64,000 bases of DNA from Tenacibaculum pelagium (GCF_014062345.1 NZ_JACGLS010000001.1:682001-746000), one strand, 5' to 3'; shown: positions 26,403 through 35,753, numbered from the stretch's first letter. The notes: generated by a model not told the origin, from the letters alone. Program-made: numbers and translations.

Positions 26403-27044
26403 TTACTTATTATCAAAACTATAACGTTGCTCATTTGTACTTGGCGCCTTTAATATTTGATGATAAACTGGTATTGTACTAAAATCTCTCGTAATTTCTT
26501 CTGAAACAGCAGCTCCATAAATACCTGTATTTATAAGCTCATTAATATTATTTAATGTTACTCCTCCAAATGCAATAATCGGTATAGCTGTTTGCAATGT
26601 TTCTATTAAAACTTGATAAACTACAACTTCTAAAGATTGTTTTGAACCCTTTTCATTTTGCGTAAAAGGTCCAAGAGTTATGTAATCAACATTTTTATCT
26701 ATAAGACTTTTACAATCTTCTAATGTATTAGCTATAGCTCCAATACTGTAAAACTTACCCAAATGCTTCCTAATTTTTAATGGAGAATCTTTTGATTCCT
26801 CAAGATAAACACCATCTGCATTTATTTCTTTTACTATTTTGTAATTATCGTTAATTATTAATCTTGTTTGATAATGATTTGTAATTTCTCTTGCTTTTTT
26901 AGCAGTTTCTAAAAACGTTTTAGGATTCGTTTTTTTTATTCTTAGCTGCACCCATTCAATACCAGAAGCACAAGCTCTTTGAATATTTTCTAAATGCTCT
27001 TCTGAAGTTTTTCCTTGCGAAATATATTGTAATCTACTTATCAT
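26403..27044 (-). CDS. ThiE/TenI-family protein (thiamine phosphate synthase-like)
   Basis: 213 residues of the TIM-barrel ThiE/TenI family: WVQLRIKK near 32, INDNYKIVKEINADGVYLEE near 77, DYITLGPFTQNEKGSK near 135, PIIAFGGVTLNNINELINTG near 165. Several catalytic positions differ from true ThiE: the usual G-V-H-L-G is GVYLE, and the S-x-H-x-x-E and T-x-T-K segments are altered. It may therefore be a TenI-type thiazole tautomerase or a diverged enzyme. No thiC, thiG or thiH is near. The MoeB-rhodanese gene follows on the same strand. Confidence 0.8.
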   Translation of the reverse strand: MISRLQYISQGKTSEEHLENIQRACASGIEWVQLRIKKTNPKTFLETAKKAREITNHYQTRLIINDNYKIVKEINADGVYLEESKDSPLKIRKHLGKFYSIGAIANTLEDCKSLIDKNVDYITLGPFTQNEKGSKQSLEVVVYQVLIETLQTAIPIIAFGGVTLNNINELINTGIYGAAVSEEITRDFSTIPVYHQILKAPSTNEQRYSFDNK

Positions 27045-27091
27045 TACTTAATGTATTGGATGAACCTAATTTATAAATTATACTATAAACA

Positions 27092-27118
27092 TAAAAACAT
27101 CCATAAATTATGGATGTT
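27092..27118 (-). terminator. Intrinsic terminator after the arginase gene
   Basis: Stem aacatccataa/ttatggatgtt with a T5 run on the minus strand, 26 bases past the arginase stop. Confidence 0.82.
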
Positions 27119-27143
27119 CTTATAATTTATTAATTCTACTATT

Positions 27144-28097
27144 TTATAATTTTTCAACAGCTTTGGTTACTCCTTGAAGCACTTCAAAAGCTGTTTCTGC
27201 CATTTTATTTCCTTTTAAATCTAATAACGGATTTACTTCAACAAACTCTACACAAGCAACTTTATTACTTGCTAATAAATTATTAATGATTGAAATAATT
27301 TCATATTGATCGAAACCTTTTGCAACTGGGGTTCCAGTTCCATAAGAAATCATATCACAATCCATAGCATCCACATCAAACGATATATAAATCACATCAC
27401 AGTTAGATAATTTTTCTAATGCTTCTTTTACACAAAGTTCTAAACCACGGTAACGTACTTCTGCTACCATATAGTTTTTAATTCCGTGCTTTTCCATCTG
27501 CTTATCTTCTGGTTCTTCTGTGTCTCGAACTCCAAAAAATACGATATCTTCCGGTAAAACTTTTTGACCAGGTAAACCTATATTTTTCATTCGCTCCCAC
27601 AACTCTGCAGTTTCTCTATCTACATCATTTATCTGGCAATCTAAATTATCATCAGCAATTGCTGCTGACAAAGGCATACCATGAATATTTCCTGATGGAG
27701 AAGTATATGGTGAATGTAAATCTCCATGAGCATCAATCCAAACTACTCCTACTCTTTGAGTTGGATAGGCAGCTTTAACTCCACTTATGGTTCCTAAAGC
27801 TGAAGAATGATCTCCTGAAAGAACAATAGGAAACTTACCTTCTTGTAAATTTACTTTTACGTGGTTACTTAATCTTTTACATTGATTAAATACACTATCT
27901 ATTCTTTTGGCAAACGAATTATTTTTCTTGTTATAAATTGATTCGTTTTCAGTAATTACATCTTCAAACTCATAAGAATCGAAATAATTACTGTGTTTAT
28001 TAATTGCTGCTATTTCAATAGCATCAACTCCCATATCAGAACCACGAGTTCCTGCTCCAATATCTGATCTGTTTTTGATAAGTTTAATTTCTTTCAT
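27144..28097 (-). CDS. Arginase/agmatinase-family ureohydrolase, probably arginase
   Basis: 317 residues from the ATG at 28097; a TTG two codons upstream is less likely. Manganese-binding motifs of ureohydrolases are all present: GDHS near 95, DAHGDLH near 121, SFDVDAMD near 230. The product hydrolyses arginine to ornithine and urea in characterised relatives. It is a single gene bounded by terminators on both sides. CtlX, 3 kb away, works on citrulline, so this stretch holds two enzymes feeding ornithine. Confidence 0.88.
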   Translation of the reverse strand: MKEIKLIKNRSDIGAGTRGSDMGVDAIEIAAINKHSNYFDSYEFEDVITENESIYNKKNNSFAKRIDSVFNQCKRLSNHVKVNLQEGKFPIVLSGDHSSALGTISGVKAAYPTQRVGVVWIDAHGDLHSPYTSPSGNIHGMPLSAAIADDNLDCQINDVDRETAELWERMKNIGLPGQKVLPEDIVFFGVRDTEEPEDKQMEKHGIKNYMVAEVRYRGLELCVKEALEKLSNCDVIYISFDVDAMDCDMISYGTGTPVAKGFDQYEIISIINNLLASNKVACVEFVEVNPLLDLKGNKMAETAFEVLQGVTKAVEKL

Positions 28098-28113
28098 TAT
28101 CAATTATATTAAA

Positions 28114-28148
28114 TAAAAATGTCACCTAAATTTTAGATGACATTTTTT
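28114..28148 (-). terminator. Intrinsic terminator after gltA
   Basis: Stem aaaaatgtcayctaaa with its complement; the one C/A mismatch on the plus strand becomes a U-G pair in minus-strand RNA, so the minus direction is favoured. A T run follows. It lies five bases past the gltA stop. Confidence 0.82.
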
Positions 28149-28152
28149 GTTA

Positions 28153-29439
28153 TTATCTTTTGCTTATTTTTTTAAACTCTCTAAGGTTTTCACCTGTGTA
28201 AATTTGACGTGGACGACCAATTGGTTCTTTACGTAAACGCATTTCTTTCCACTGAGCAATCCAACCTGGTAAACGCCCTAATGCAAACATTACAGTAAAC
28301 ATTTCAACAGGAATACCCATTGCACGATAAATAATTCCTGAATAGAAATCTACGTTTGGATATAATTTACGTTTTACGAAATACTCATCATTTAAAGCTT
28401 CTTGTTCTAAACCTTTAGCAATCTCTAAAATTGGATCATCTATTCCTAAATCAGCTAATACTTCATCAGCAGCAACTTTAATAATTTTTGCTCTTGGATC
28501 GAAGTTTTTATAAACACGATGTCCGAATCCCATTAAACGGAAAGGATCGTTTTTATCTTTAGCTTTCGCCATGTATTTCTTTGTGTCTCCGCCATCTTCT
28601 TTAATAGCTTCTAACATTTCTAATACTGCTTGGTTTGCTCCACCATGTAATGGTCCCCATAAAGCAGATATTCCTGCAGAAAGAGAAGCAAATAATCCTG
28701 CATGAGAAGAACCAACAATTCTTACTGTAGATGTAGAACAGTTTTGTTCATGATCAGCATGTAAGATTAATAATTTATCTAATGCATCCTTGATTATTGG
28801 ATTAATCTCATATTCTTCATTAGGTTGCTCAAACATCATTTTCATAACGTTCTCTACATATCCTAATTTTTTAGATCCGTAGTTTAAAGGTAAACCTTGC
28901 TTCTTACGCATTGCCCAAGCTACTAATACTGGAAATTTCCCTAAAATCTTCACGATAGCTCTATACATTTCCTCTTCAGAGTCAACATTTACAGATGATG
29001 GATTAAAAGCTACTAAAGCACTTGTTAAAGAAGATAATACTCCCATTGGGTGTGCATTCTTAGGAAAAGCTTCTATGATTTTCTTTATATCTTCATCTAC
29101 AATCGCTTTTTCACGAATATCATTATGAAATTTCTCTAATTGCTCTTTGTTAGGTAATTCTCCGAAAATTAATAAGTAAGCTACTTCTAAAAAATCCGCT
29201 TTTTCGGCTAAATCTTCAATTGAGTATCCTCTATAACGTAAAATCCCTTCTTCTCCATTTAAAAATGTAATAGCACTTTGACAAGAACCTGTATTTTTAT
29301 AACCTGGATCGATTGTAATAACTCCTCCAGTAGCTCCTCTCAAAGTTTTAATATCAATTGCAGTCTCATTTTCTGTTCCTTCTATTAAAGGGAACTCATA
29401 CGTATTTTCGCCAATTTGTAGTTTTGCTATATCTGCCAT
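28153..29439 (-). CDS. gltA: Citrate synthase
   Basis: 428 residues, the hexameric Gram-negative type length. Condenses acetyl-CoA and oxaloacetate in the TCA cycle. Catalytic residues lie in the expected motifs: His in LILHADHEQNCSTSTVR, His in WGPLHGGANQAVLEML and GFGHRVYKNFDPRA, Asp in NVDFYSGIIYRAMG. An N-terminal beta domain (EGTENETAIDIKTLRGATG) is present. Lies downstream of eno with a terminator between, so it is transcribed on its own. The eno-gltA neighbourhood is common in Flavobacteriaceae. Confidence 0.97.
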   Translation of the reverse strand: MADIAKLQIGENTYEFPLIEGTENETAIDIKTLRGATGGVITIDPGYKNTGSCQSAITFLNGEEGILRYRGYSIEDLAEKADFLEVAYLLIFGELPNKEQLEKFHNDIREKAIVDEDIKKIIEAFPKNAHPMGVLSSLTSALVAFNPSSVNVDSEEEMYRAIVKILGKFPVLVAWAMRKKQGLPLNYGSKKLGYVENVMKMMFEQPNEEYEINPIIKDALDKLLILHADHEQNCSTSTVRIVGSSHAGLFASLSAGISALWGPLHGGANQAVLEMLEAIKEDGGDTKKYMAKAKDKNDPFRLMGFGHRVYKNFDPRAKIIKVAADEVLADLGIDDPILEIAKGLEQEALNDEYFVKRKLYPNVDFYSGIIYRAMGIPVEMFTVMFALGRLPGWIAQWKEMRLRKEPIGRPRQIYTGENLREFKKISKR

Positions 29440-29573
29440 TTTATCTCTTAAATTTTTATAAATGAAGTGAAATGCGAAGATACCATTTTTTGCAGTATTT
29501 TAAAAATTGACATTGATAGATTTTTGATATTAGAAAATAGAAATCTCTTATTCAAAAATCATTCAAAAAACAA

Positions 29574-29604
29574 AAAACCTTGTTAGAATATCTAACAAGG
29601 TTTT
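29574..29604 (-). terminator. Intrinsic terminator after eno
   Basis: A 14-bp perfect stem aaaaccttgttaga and complement, 3-base loop, with a six-T run on the minus strand, 20 bases past the eno stop. Confidence 0.9.
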
Positions 29605-29624
29605 AAATACTTTTATTTATGTGA

Positions 29625-30914
29625 TTATTTAATTTTAAACGCTTTTTCTTGCGGATAAAATGCAACATCATCTAATTCTTCTTCGATACGTAATAACTGA
29701 TTGTATTTCGCCATACGATCTGAACGAGAAGCTGAACCTGTTTTAATTTGTCCAGTATTTAATGCTACTGCTAAATCTGCAATTGTATTATCTTCAGTTT
29801 CTCCAGAACGGTGACTCATTACAGAAGTAAATCCTGCATTATGCGCCATATTTACAGCTGCAATCGTTTCAGTTAATGTACCAATTTGATTTACCTTAAT
29901 TAAAATAGAATTTGCAATTCCTTTTTCGATACCTTTTGATAAACGCTCAACATTAGTTACAAATAAATCATCTCCTACTAACTGAACTTTATCTCCACAG
30001 ATTTCAGTTAAATACTTCCATCCATCCCAATCATTTTCATCCATTCCGTCTTCGATAGAAATAATTGGATATTTATCTGCTAATTCTGCTAAATAATCTG
30101 CTTGCTCTTTACTTGTACGAACTTTACCATTTGGCCCTTCAAATTTTGTGTAATCGTATTTACCATCCACAAAAAATTCTGCAGCAGCACAATCTAAAGC
30201 AATCATAACTTCATCTCCGAATTTATATCCTGCATTTTTAGTAGCTAAAGCAATCGTTTCAATCGCATCTTCTGTTCCATCTAAAGTTGGTGCAAAACCA
30301 CCTTCATCACCAACTGCAGTTGATAAATTACGATCGTGTAAAACTTTCTTTAAATGATGAAAAATCTCAGAACCTACTTGCATTGCTTCTGTAAAATTCT
30401 TTGCTTTTATTGGCATTACCATAAACTCCTGAAATGCGATTGGCGCATCAGAATGTGAACCTCCGTTGATTATATTCATCATTGGAACTGGTAAAGTATT
30501 AGCAGAAACTCCCCCAACATATCTGTATAATGGTAACCCTAATTCATTTGCTGCAGCTTTAGCTACTGCTAAAGAAACTCCTAAAATAGCATTGGCTCCT
30601 AACTTAGATTTATTTGGAGTTCCGTCTAAATCAATCATTAATTGATCGATCATATTTTGCTCAAAAATAGACACTCCTAATAATTCTTGAGCTATTAAAG
30701 TGTTTACGTTTTTAACCGCATTTAACACTCCTTTACCCATATATTTATCACCTCCGTCACGTAGCTCAACAGCTTCATGCTCTCCAGTAGAAGCCCCTGA
30801 AGGAACAGCTGCTCTACCCATAACACCATTATCTGTAGTTACATCTACTTCAACAGTTGGGTTACCTCTTGAATCAAAAATTTGACGTGCGTGAATGTTA
30901 ATTATAATACTCAT
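29625..30914 (-). CDS. eno: Enolase
   Basis: 429 residues. Converts 2-phosphoglycerate to phosphoenolpyruvate; also part of RNA degradosomes in some bacteria. Seen: [18 protein letters not shown] at the start, [26 protein letters not shown], metal-binding Asp in ALDCAAAEF and [14 protein letters not shown], catalytic Lys in [14 protein letters not shown], and [15 protein letters not shown]. Complete and ordinary. Lies 81 bases downstream of carA, with a hairpin in the gap. Confidence 0.98.
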   Translation of the reverse strand: MSIIINIHARQIFDSRGNPTVEVDVTTDNGVMGRAAVPSGASTGEHEAVELRDGGDKYMGKGVLNAVKNVNTLIAQELLGVSIFEQNMIDQLMIDLDGTPNKSKLGANAILGVSLAVAKAAANELGLPLYRYVGGVSANTLPVPMMNIINGGSHSDAPIAFQEFMVMPIKAKNFTEAMQVGSEIFHHLKKVLHDRNLSTAVGDEGGFAPTLDGTEDAIETIALATKNAGYKFGDEVMIALDCAAAEFFVDGKYDYTKFEGPNGKVRTSKEQADYLAELADKYPIISIEDGMDENDWDGWKYLTEICGDKVQLVGDDLFVTNVERLSKGIEKGIANSILIKVNQIGTLTETIAAVNMAHNAGFTSVMSHRSGETEDNTIADLAVALNTGQIKTGSASRSDRMAKYNQLLRIEEELDDVAFYPQEKAFKIK

Positions 30915-30935
30915 AGTTGTTTTATTTTAATGTAG

Positions 30936-30964
30936 ATTCCCGTGAACTATTAACTCACGGGAAT
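30936..30964 (-). other. Hairpin in the carA-eno gap
   Basis: Stem attcccgtga/tcacgggaat with a 9-base loop. Unlike the terminators nearby it lacks a T run on the minus strand, so it may be a leader structure of eno or a weak carA terminator. Confidence 0.45.
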
Positions 30965-30995
30965 ATATTTTATGCTTGCTAATTTACAAAAATGC

Positions 30996-32111
30996 TTACG
31001 CTTCTACTTTAGCTTTTTTAATATTTTCTATAAACTGATCGAATAAATATTCTGCATCATGTGGTCCAGGACTTGCTTCTGGGTGATACTGTACAGAAAA
31101 TACATTTTTAGATTTCATTCTAATTCCTGCCACTGTATGATCGTTTAAATGTACGTGAGTAATTTCTACATCATTATGTGCTTCAGTTTCTTCACGATTA
31201 ATAGCAAAACCGTGGTTTTGAGAAGTAATTTCACCTTTACCAGTTAATAAGTTTTTTACTGGATGATTAATTCCTCTGTGACCATTATGCATTTTATACG
31301 TTGAAATTCCGTTTGCTAATGCAATAACTTGATGTCCTAAACAGATTCCAAAAAGAGGTAAATCTCTTTTAATAATTTCTTTTGCTGTATTTTGAGCATC
31401 AACTAATGGTTCTGGATCCCCAGGCCCGTTAGATATAAAATATCCGTCAGGGTTAAAATCACTCATTTCTTCAAAACTAGCATTATAAGGGTATACTTTT
31501 ATATAGGCTCCTCTTTTTACAAAATTTCTTAAAATGTTTTTTTTAATTCCAATGTCTAAAGCAGATATCTTGATTGGTGCATTTTCGTCTCCGACATAGT
31601 AAGGTTCTTTAGTAGAAACTTTAGAGGCTAATTCTAAACCAACCATATCTGGTGTTTGGGCTAATTGCTTCTTTAATTCATCAATCTTATCTACTTCTGT
31701 AGAAATAATTGCATTCATAGCTCCGTTATCACGTATATAAGCTACTAATGCTCTAGTGTCTACATCTGATATAGCAACTAGATTGTGCTCTTTAAACCAA
31801 TCGAATAAGTTTCCGTCAGAATCTACACGAGAATGTGTAAAGCTAAAGTTACGACAAATTAAACCTGATATTTTAATTCCATCAGATTCTACTTCTTCAT
31901 TATTGATTCCGTAATTACCAATATGTGCATTTGTAGTTACCATTAATTGACCAAAATATGAAGGATCTGTAAATACTTCTTGATAACCTGTCATTCCTGT
32001 ATTGAAACAAATTTCTCCTGTAGATGTCCCCTCTATCCCGATAGATTTACCATAAAAGATAGTTCCGTCTGCTAATAGAACTAATGCTTTTTTACGTTGT
32101 TGATATTTCAT
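30996..32111 (-). CDS. carA: Carbamoyl-phosphate synthase small (glutaminase) subunit
   Basis: 371 residues. N-terminal CPSase small-chain domain (~5-135; FNTGMTGYQEVFTDPSY) and a class I glutamine amidotransferase domain (~185-365) with catalytic Cys in LFGICLGHQVIALA and His in VQYHPEASPGPHD. Supplies ammonia to CarB for arginine and pyrimidine synthesis. carB is not adjacent here. Lies just downstream of rplQ after a strong terminator, with its own -7 box. Confidence 0.96.
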   Translation of the reverse strand: MKYQQRKKALVLLADGTIFYGKSIGIEGTSTGEICFNTGMTGYQEVFTDPSYFGQLMVTTNAHIGNYGINNEEVESDGIKISGLICRNFSFTHSRVDSDGNLFDWFKEHNLVAISDVDTRALVAYIRDNGAMNAIISTEVDKIDELKKQLAQTPDMVGLELASKVSTKEPYYVGDENAPIKISALDIGIKKNILRNFVKRGAYIKVYPYNASFEEMSDFNPDGYFISNGPGDPEPLVDAQNTAKEIIKRDLPLFGICLGHQVIALANGISTYKMHNGHRGINHPVKNLLTGKGEITSQNHGFAINREETEAHNDVEITHVHLNDHTVAGIRMKSKNVFSVQYHPEASPGPHDAEYLFDQFIENIKKAKVEA

Positions 32112-32137
32112 TTAGTGTGTTGTGTGTATTTTGATTG

Positions 32138-32145
32138 CAAAAATA
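32138..32145 (-). promoter_or_regulatory. -7 box TATTTTTG for carA
   Basis: An exact TAnnTTTG match on the minus strand, directly after the T tail of the rplQ terminator and 27 bases before the carA ATG. No clear -33 element. Confidence 0.4.
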
Positions 32146-32183
32146 TATAAAAAAAGGGATAAACATTAAATGTTTATCCCTTT
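32146..32183 (-). terminator. Terminator of the alpha (rpsD-rpoA-rplQ) unit
   Basis: A 13-bp stem aaagggataaaca/tgtttatcccttt, 5-base loop, T-rich tail on the minus strand, 26 bases past rplQ. Confidence 0.9.
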
Positions 32184-32209
32184 GATATAATTTATAAAAA
32201 TTTTCATTT

Positions 32210-32683
32210 TTATTCTTCTTCTTGTGAAGTTTGAGTTTCAACAGCAGCTTCAACTTTCTTCGCTCCACCACGACGGCTACGACGAGTATTTTTCTTAGCT
32301 TTGTTTCCTTTTGGATTGTATAACTCGTTGTAATCAACTAATTCTACCATTGCCATAGAAGCGTTATCTCCTTGACGGTTTCCTAATTTGATGATACGAA
32401 CATATCCTCCTGGTCTGTCTGCAACTTTTACTGAAACTTCTTTAAATAATTCTGTTACAGTAAATTTATTACGTAAGTAACTAAAAACTACACGACGATT
32501 ATGAGTTGTGTCTTCTTTAGACTTTGTAATTAAAGGTTCAACAAACTTACGTAAAGCTTTTGCTTTAGCTACAGTTGTGTTAATACGCTTGTGTTCTATT
32601 AAAGAACAAGCCATATTTGCTAACATCGCTTTTCTGTGCGCTGTTTGTCTTCCTAAATGATTAAATTTCTTTCCGTGTCTCAT
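32210..32683 (-). CDS. rplQ: 50S ribosomal protein L17
   Basis: 157 residues. Core L17 ([20 protein letters not shown]) is followed by a charged C-terminal tail (~115-157) rich in Lys, Arg and Glu, a usual Bacteroidota extension. L17 lines the peptide exit tunnel region. Last gene of the alpha unit, 61 bases after rpoA. Confidence 0.97.
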   Translation of the reverse strand: MRHGKKFNHLGRQTAHRKAMLANMACSLIEHKRINTTVAKAKALRKFVEPLITKSKEDTTHNRRVVFSYLRNKFTVTELFKEVSVKVADRPGGYVRIIKLGNRQGDNASMAMVELVDYNELYNPKGNKAKKNTRRSRRGGAKKVEAAVETQTSQEEE

Positions 32684-32744
32684 GACATTTGGGTTTTAGC
32701 TCTCATCTTGCTACTACTCTGTTCGAGGAGCAAAATATGAAAGG

Positions 32745-33737
32745 TTAATCTCTATCTAATTTGTATTTACTTAAGTCCATTCCAAAATTAAGGTTCTTGT
32801 TCGCTACTAACTCATCTAATTCAGTTAACGACTTTTTACCAAAGTTTCTAAATTTCATTAAATCGCTTTTGTTAAATGACACTAAGTCTCCTAAAGTATC
32901 TACTTCTGCAGCTTTTAAACAGTTTAAAGCACGAACAGATAAATCCATATCTACTAATTTCGTCTTTAATAACTGACGCATGTGTAATGATTCCTCATCA
33001 TATGTTTCAGTTTGTGCAATTTCATCTGCCTCTAAAGTGATACGCTCATCAGAGAATAACATAAAGTGGTGGATTAAAATCTTTGCTGCTTCAGTTAATG
33101 CATCCTTAGGATTGATAGAACCATCAGTATCGATATCGAAAACTAATTTTTCGTAATCGGTCTTTTGCTCTACACGGAAATTTTCAACTGCATATTTTAC
33201 ATTCTTTATTGGAGTGTAAATAGAATCTGTAAAAATCGTTCCTAATGGTGCACCTGCTCTTTTGTTTTCTTCAGCTGGAACAAAACCTCTACCTTTTTCG
33301 ATAGTGATTTCTGCGTTGAACTTTACAGATTTATCCATGTTACAAATAACTAAATCTGGATTTAGTACTTGAAAACCTGAAGTAAATTTTTGTAAATCTC
33401 CTGCAGTTAATTGCTCTTGTCCTGATACTGCGATTGAAACAGTTTCTCTATCAGTCTCTTCAATTTGTTTCTTAAAACGAACTTGCTTTAAGTTTAAGAT
33501 GATTTCTGTTACATCTTCTACAACTCCTTGAATTGTTGAGAATTCATGATCAACTCCATCAACACGTAATGATGTGATAGCAAAACCTTCTAATGAAGAT
33601 AATAATACTCTTCTTAAAGCGTTTCCTACTGTTAATCCAAAACCTGGTTCAAGAGGTCTGAATTCGAATCTTCCTGAAAAATCAGTAGATTCAATCATTA
33701 TTACTTTATCAGGCTTCTGAAAATTTAAAATTGCCAT
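32745..33737 (-). CDS. rpoA: RNA polymerase alpha subunit
   Basis: 330 residues. N-terminal dimerisation/assembly domain (~1-230; [20 protein letters not shown]) and C-terminal DNA- and activator-binding domain (~255-325; [33 protein letters not shown]). Starts the RNA polymerase assembly as a homodimer. The 97-base gap from rpsD contains a structured element and a promoter-like TTTATTTGCAC, so its expression may be partly separate from rpsD. Confidence 0.98.
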   Translation of the reverse strand: MAILNFQKPDKVIMIESTDFSGRFEFRPLEPGFGLTVGNALRRVLLSSLEGFAITSLRVDGVDHEFSTIQGVVEDVTEIILNLKQVRFKKQIEETDRETVSIAVSGQEQLTAGDLQKFTSGFQVLNPDLVICNMDKSVKFNAEITIEKGRGFVPAEENKRAGAPLGTIFTDSIYTPIKNVKYAVENFRVEQKTDYEKLVFDIDTDGSINPKDALTEAAKILIHHFMLFSDERITLEADEIAQTETYDEESLHMRQLLKTKLVDMDLSVRALNCLKAAEVDTLGDLVSFNKSDLMKFRNFGKKSLTELDELVANKNLNFGMDLSKYKLDRD

Positions 33738-33761
33738 ATTTTTTCTTCTTTTTAATTGTTA

Positions 33762-33815
33762 TTCAGTTGCGCGGTTTATAAGCGTGAAGAAGTGCAAATA
33801 AACCCTTTGGCTGAA
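33762..33815 (-). promoter_or_regulatory. Structured element between rpsD and rpoA
   Basis: In minus-strand RNA an outer 5-bp stem (ttcag/ctgaa) and an inner 7-bp stem (ggtttat/ataaacc) are separated by a 6x6 internal loop. The inner arm also contains a promoter-like TTTATTTGCAC. Found by eye; folding not computed. Confidence 0.4.
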
Positions 33816-33834
33816 CTTCAATATGATTAATTTA

Positions 33835-34440
33835 TTACTTAGAATATAATTCTACGATTAATTGCTCTTTGATGTTTTCAGGAATCTGTAATCTTTCCGG
33901 TGCTTTAATAAAAGTTCCAGATTTTTGATCAGCGTTCCAGCTTAACCATTCGTAAACAGCACTGTTAGATGCTAATGCATCTTCGATAGCTACTAATGAT
34001 TTAGACTTTTCTCTAACTGCAATTACATCACCTTCTTGTACACTATAAGATGGAATGTTTACAATCTCTCCGTTTACAGTAATGTGACGGTGAGAAACTA
34101 ATTGACGTGCTCCACTTCTAGATTTAGACAATCCTAAACGGAATGCTACGTTATCTAAACGAGACTCACATAATTGTAATAAAACCTCACCAGTAATTCC
34201 TTTAGATGCAGAAGCTTTTTTAAATAAGTTACTGAATTGACGCTCTAAAATACCGTAAGTATATTTAGCTTTTTGCTTTTCCATTAACTGGATAGCATAT
34301 TCAGATTTCTTACCTCTTCTTTTTCCAACACCGTGTTGTCCTGGAGGATAATTTCTTTTTTCGAAGTTTTTATCATCTCCGAAGATTGCTTCGCCAAACT
34401 TACGAGCAATTTTTGTTTTTGGTCCTGTATATCTTGCCAT
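33835..34440 (-). CDS. rpsD: 30S ribosomal protein S4
   Basis: 201 residues. N-terminal S4 domain ([20 protein letters not shown]) and the S4 RNA-binding fold (~92-155; [38 protein letters not shown]). Primary 16S binder and, in E. coli and Bacillus, the autoregulator of its operon. Here it follows a 135-base gap containing a terminator, a promoter and a 50-base hairpin. It carries no N-terminal zinc cysteines. Confidence 0.98.
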   Translation of the reverse strand: MARYTGPKTKIARKFGEAIFGDDKNFEKRNYPPGQHGVGKRRGKKSEYAIQLMEKQKAKYTYGILERQFSNLFKKASASKGITGEVLLQLCESRLDNVAFRLGLSKSRSGARQLVSHRHITVNGEIVNIPSYSVQEGDVIAVREKSKSLVAIEDALASNSAVYEWLSWNADQKSGTFIKAPERLQIPENIKEQLIVELYSK

Positions 34441-34453
34441 TTCTAATTAATTT

Positions 34454-34503
34454 AGTAGGGATTATGAATTAAGGCTTTCTCCTTCGATAATCTAAATCCT
34501 ACT
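34454..34503 (-). promoter_or_regulatory. Probable S4 leader hairpin upstream of rpsD
   Basis: Three stacked stems in minus-strand RNA: agtagg/cctact (34454-34459 with 34498-34503), gattat/ataatc (34460-34465 with 34487-34492) and aagg/cctt (34471-34474 with 34481-34484), with asymmetric bulges. It ends 14 bases before the rpsD ATG. Position and gene suggest an S4-binding autoregulatory leader. Confidence 0.55.
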
Positions 34504-34531
34504 GAGTTTAAAATATTTATTTTTTCGCGCA

Positions 34532-34539
34532 CAAAAGTA
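34532..34539 (-). promoter_or_regulatory. -7 box TACTTTTG of the rpsD unit, followed by TGCGCG
   Basis: An exact TAnnTTTG match on the minus strand, 92 bases before the rpsD ATG, with a G/C-rich discriminator. The -33 region falls in the terminator hairpin of rpsK and is a weak match (TTTTC). Confidence 0.6.
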
Positions 34540-34547
34540 CGCTAAAC

Positions 34548-34580
34548 AAAAATATAAGTTGAAAATTAATTCAACTTATA
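34548..34580 (-). terminator. Intrinsic terminator overlapping the rpsK stop codon
   Basis: An 11-bp perfect stem tataagttgaa/ttcaacttata with a 6-base loop and T5 on the minus strand. The stem begins within the rpsK stop codon. It ends the rpsH-to-rpsK unit just before the rpsD promoter. Confidence 0.82.
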
Positions 34581-34962
34581 CTCTTCTTCTCTTTGGTGGA
34601 CGACATCCGTTATGAGGAATAGGAGTAACATCAATGATTTCTGTTACTTCGATACCAGCATTGTGGATAGATCTGATTGCAGATTCTCTACCGTTACCTG
34701 GTCCTTTAACATACACTTTTACTTTACGTAAACCTGCTTCTTTTGCAACGTTTGCACAATCTTCTGCGGCTAACTGAGCTGCGTATGGAGTGTTCTTTTT
34801 AGAACCTCTAAAACCCATTTTACCTGCAGATGACCAAGATATAACGTCACCTTTTTTATTTGTTAAAGAAATAATAATATTGTTGAAAGATGCAGTTACG
34901 TGAGCTTCACCAACTGACTCTATTACAACTTTACGTTTTTTTGTTACTTTAGACTTTGCCAT
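34576..34962 (-). CDS. rpsK: 30S ribosomal protein S11
   Basis: 128 residues. Platform protein of the 30S subunit; typical segments [20 protein letters not shown] and the C-terminal [18 protein letters not shown]. Lies 80 bases after rpsM; a possible hairpin (34991-35023) sits in that gap. Its stop codon forms part of a terminator stem. Confidence 0.98.
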   Translation of the reverse strand: MAKSKVTKKRKVVIESVGEAHVTASFNNIIISLTNKKGDVISWSSAGKMGFRGSKKNTPYAAQLAAEDCANVAKEAGLRKVKVYVKGPGNGRESAIRSIHNAGIEVTEIIDVTPIPHNGCRPPKRRRV

Positions 34963-34990
34963 GATTATTATAGTTTTAGTAATTTAGTTT

Positions 34991-35023
34991 TCTAACCTTG
35001 TAGTTTTAATAACTACTATTAGA
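34991..35023 (-). promoter_or_regulatory. Possible hairpin upstream of rpsK
   Basis: Stems tctaa/ttaga and gtagtt/aactac are separated by an internal bulge, in the 80-base rpsM-rpsK gap. AT-rich and weak; could be chance. Confidence 0.25.
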
Positions 35024-35042
35024 TCTTTATTACTTATCTAAC

Positions 35043-35408
35043 TTATTTTTTCTTGTTAGCTACAGTTTTTCTCTTACCCTTTCTTGTACGAGAGTTATTC
35101 TTAGTTCTTTGTCCTCTTAAAGGAAGCCCTAATCTGTGACGAATACCTCTTTGACATCCGATGTCCATTAAACGTTTAATGTTTAATTGAACTTCCGAAC
35201 GTAATTCCCCTTCAATAGTAAAAGTTCCAACTTGCTCACGAATCGCTGCAATTTGATCATCAGTCCAATCTTGAACTTTAATGCTTTCGTCTATTTTTGC
35301 TGTTGCTAAAATCTCTTTAGCTCTGCTGTTTCCTATACCAAAGATGTAAGTTAAAGCGATAACACCTCTTTTATTCTTTGGAATATCAATACCTGCTATT
35401 CTTGCCAT
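35043..35408 (-). CDS. rpsM: 30S ribosomal protein S13
   Basis: 121 residues. Head protein contacting the P-site t[23 protein letters not shown] at the start, helix-two-turn-helix middle, basic tail [15 protein letters not shown]. Its ATG shares one base with the rpmJ stop (TAATG), so the two are translationally coupled. Confidence 0.98.
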   Translation of the reverse strand: MARIAGIDIPKNKRGVIALTYIFGIGNSRAKEILATAKIDESIKVQDWTDDQIAAIREQVGTFTIEGELRSEVQLNIKRLMDIGCQRGIRHRLGLPLRGQRTKNNSRTRKGKRKTVANKKK

Positions 35409-35524
35409 TACCCTTGTCTTTGTTTAAATCTAGGATTCTTTTTGTTAATTACATATAATCTGCCTTTTCTGCGTACTATCTTGCAGTCGGCGCTTCTTTT
35501 CTTTAATGATGCTCTTACTTTCAT
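35408..35524 (-). CDS. rpmJ: 50S ribosomal protein L36 (zinc-free form)
   Basis: 38 residues, ATG at 35524. It reads [20 protein letters not shown] and then [18 protein letters not shown], clearly L36. Of the four zinc ligands in the classical C-x2-C...C...H form only one Cys remains, so this is the C-minus, zinc-independent type. It starts 12 bases after infA and overlaps rpsM by one base. Confidence 0.95.
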   Translation of the reverse strand: MKVRASLKKRSADCKIVRRKGRLYVINKKNPRFKQRQG

Positions 35525-35536
35525 CAGTCTGTGTTT

Positions 35537-35752
35537 TTAATATCTGTAAGTAATTCTTGCCTTTGTTAAATCGTATGGGCTCATTTCTAACTTCACTTTA
35601 TCACCTGGTAATAATTTGATGTAATGCATACGCATTTTTCCTGAAATGTGAGCCGTAACAATATGTCCGTTTTCTAACTCTACACGAAACATTGCATTTG
35701 ATAATGCTTCTGTAATTGTTCCGTCTTGTTGAATTGCTGGTTGCTTAGCCAT
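35537..35752 (-). CDS. infA: Translation initiation factor IF-1
   Basis: 71 residues of the S1/OB fold, with [20 protein letters not shown] and [18 protein letters not shown] typical of IF-1. Binds the A site during initiation. Follows secY with a single base between stop and start; there is no map or adk gene between them, unlike many bacteria. Confidence 0.97.
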   Translation of the reverse strand: MAKQPAIQQDGTITEALSNAMFRVELENGHIVTAHISGKMRMHYIKLLPGDKVKLEMSPYDLTKARITYRY

Positions 35753-35753
35753 A

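Noticed and set aside
30936..30964. The carA-eno hairpin as a terminator
   Set aside because: No U run follows on the minus strand; listed only as a hairpin.
32092..32337. An 81-codon frame overlapping the rplQ end on the same strand
   Set aside because: Out-of-frame shadow of rplQ running through its terminator.
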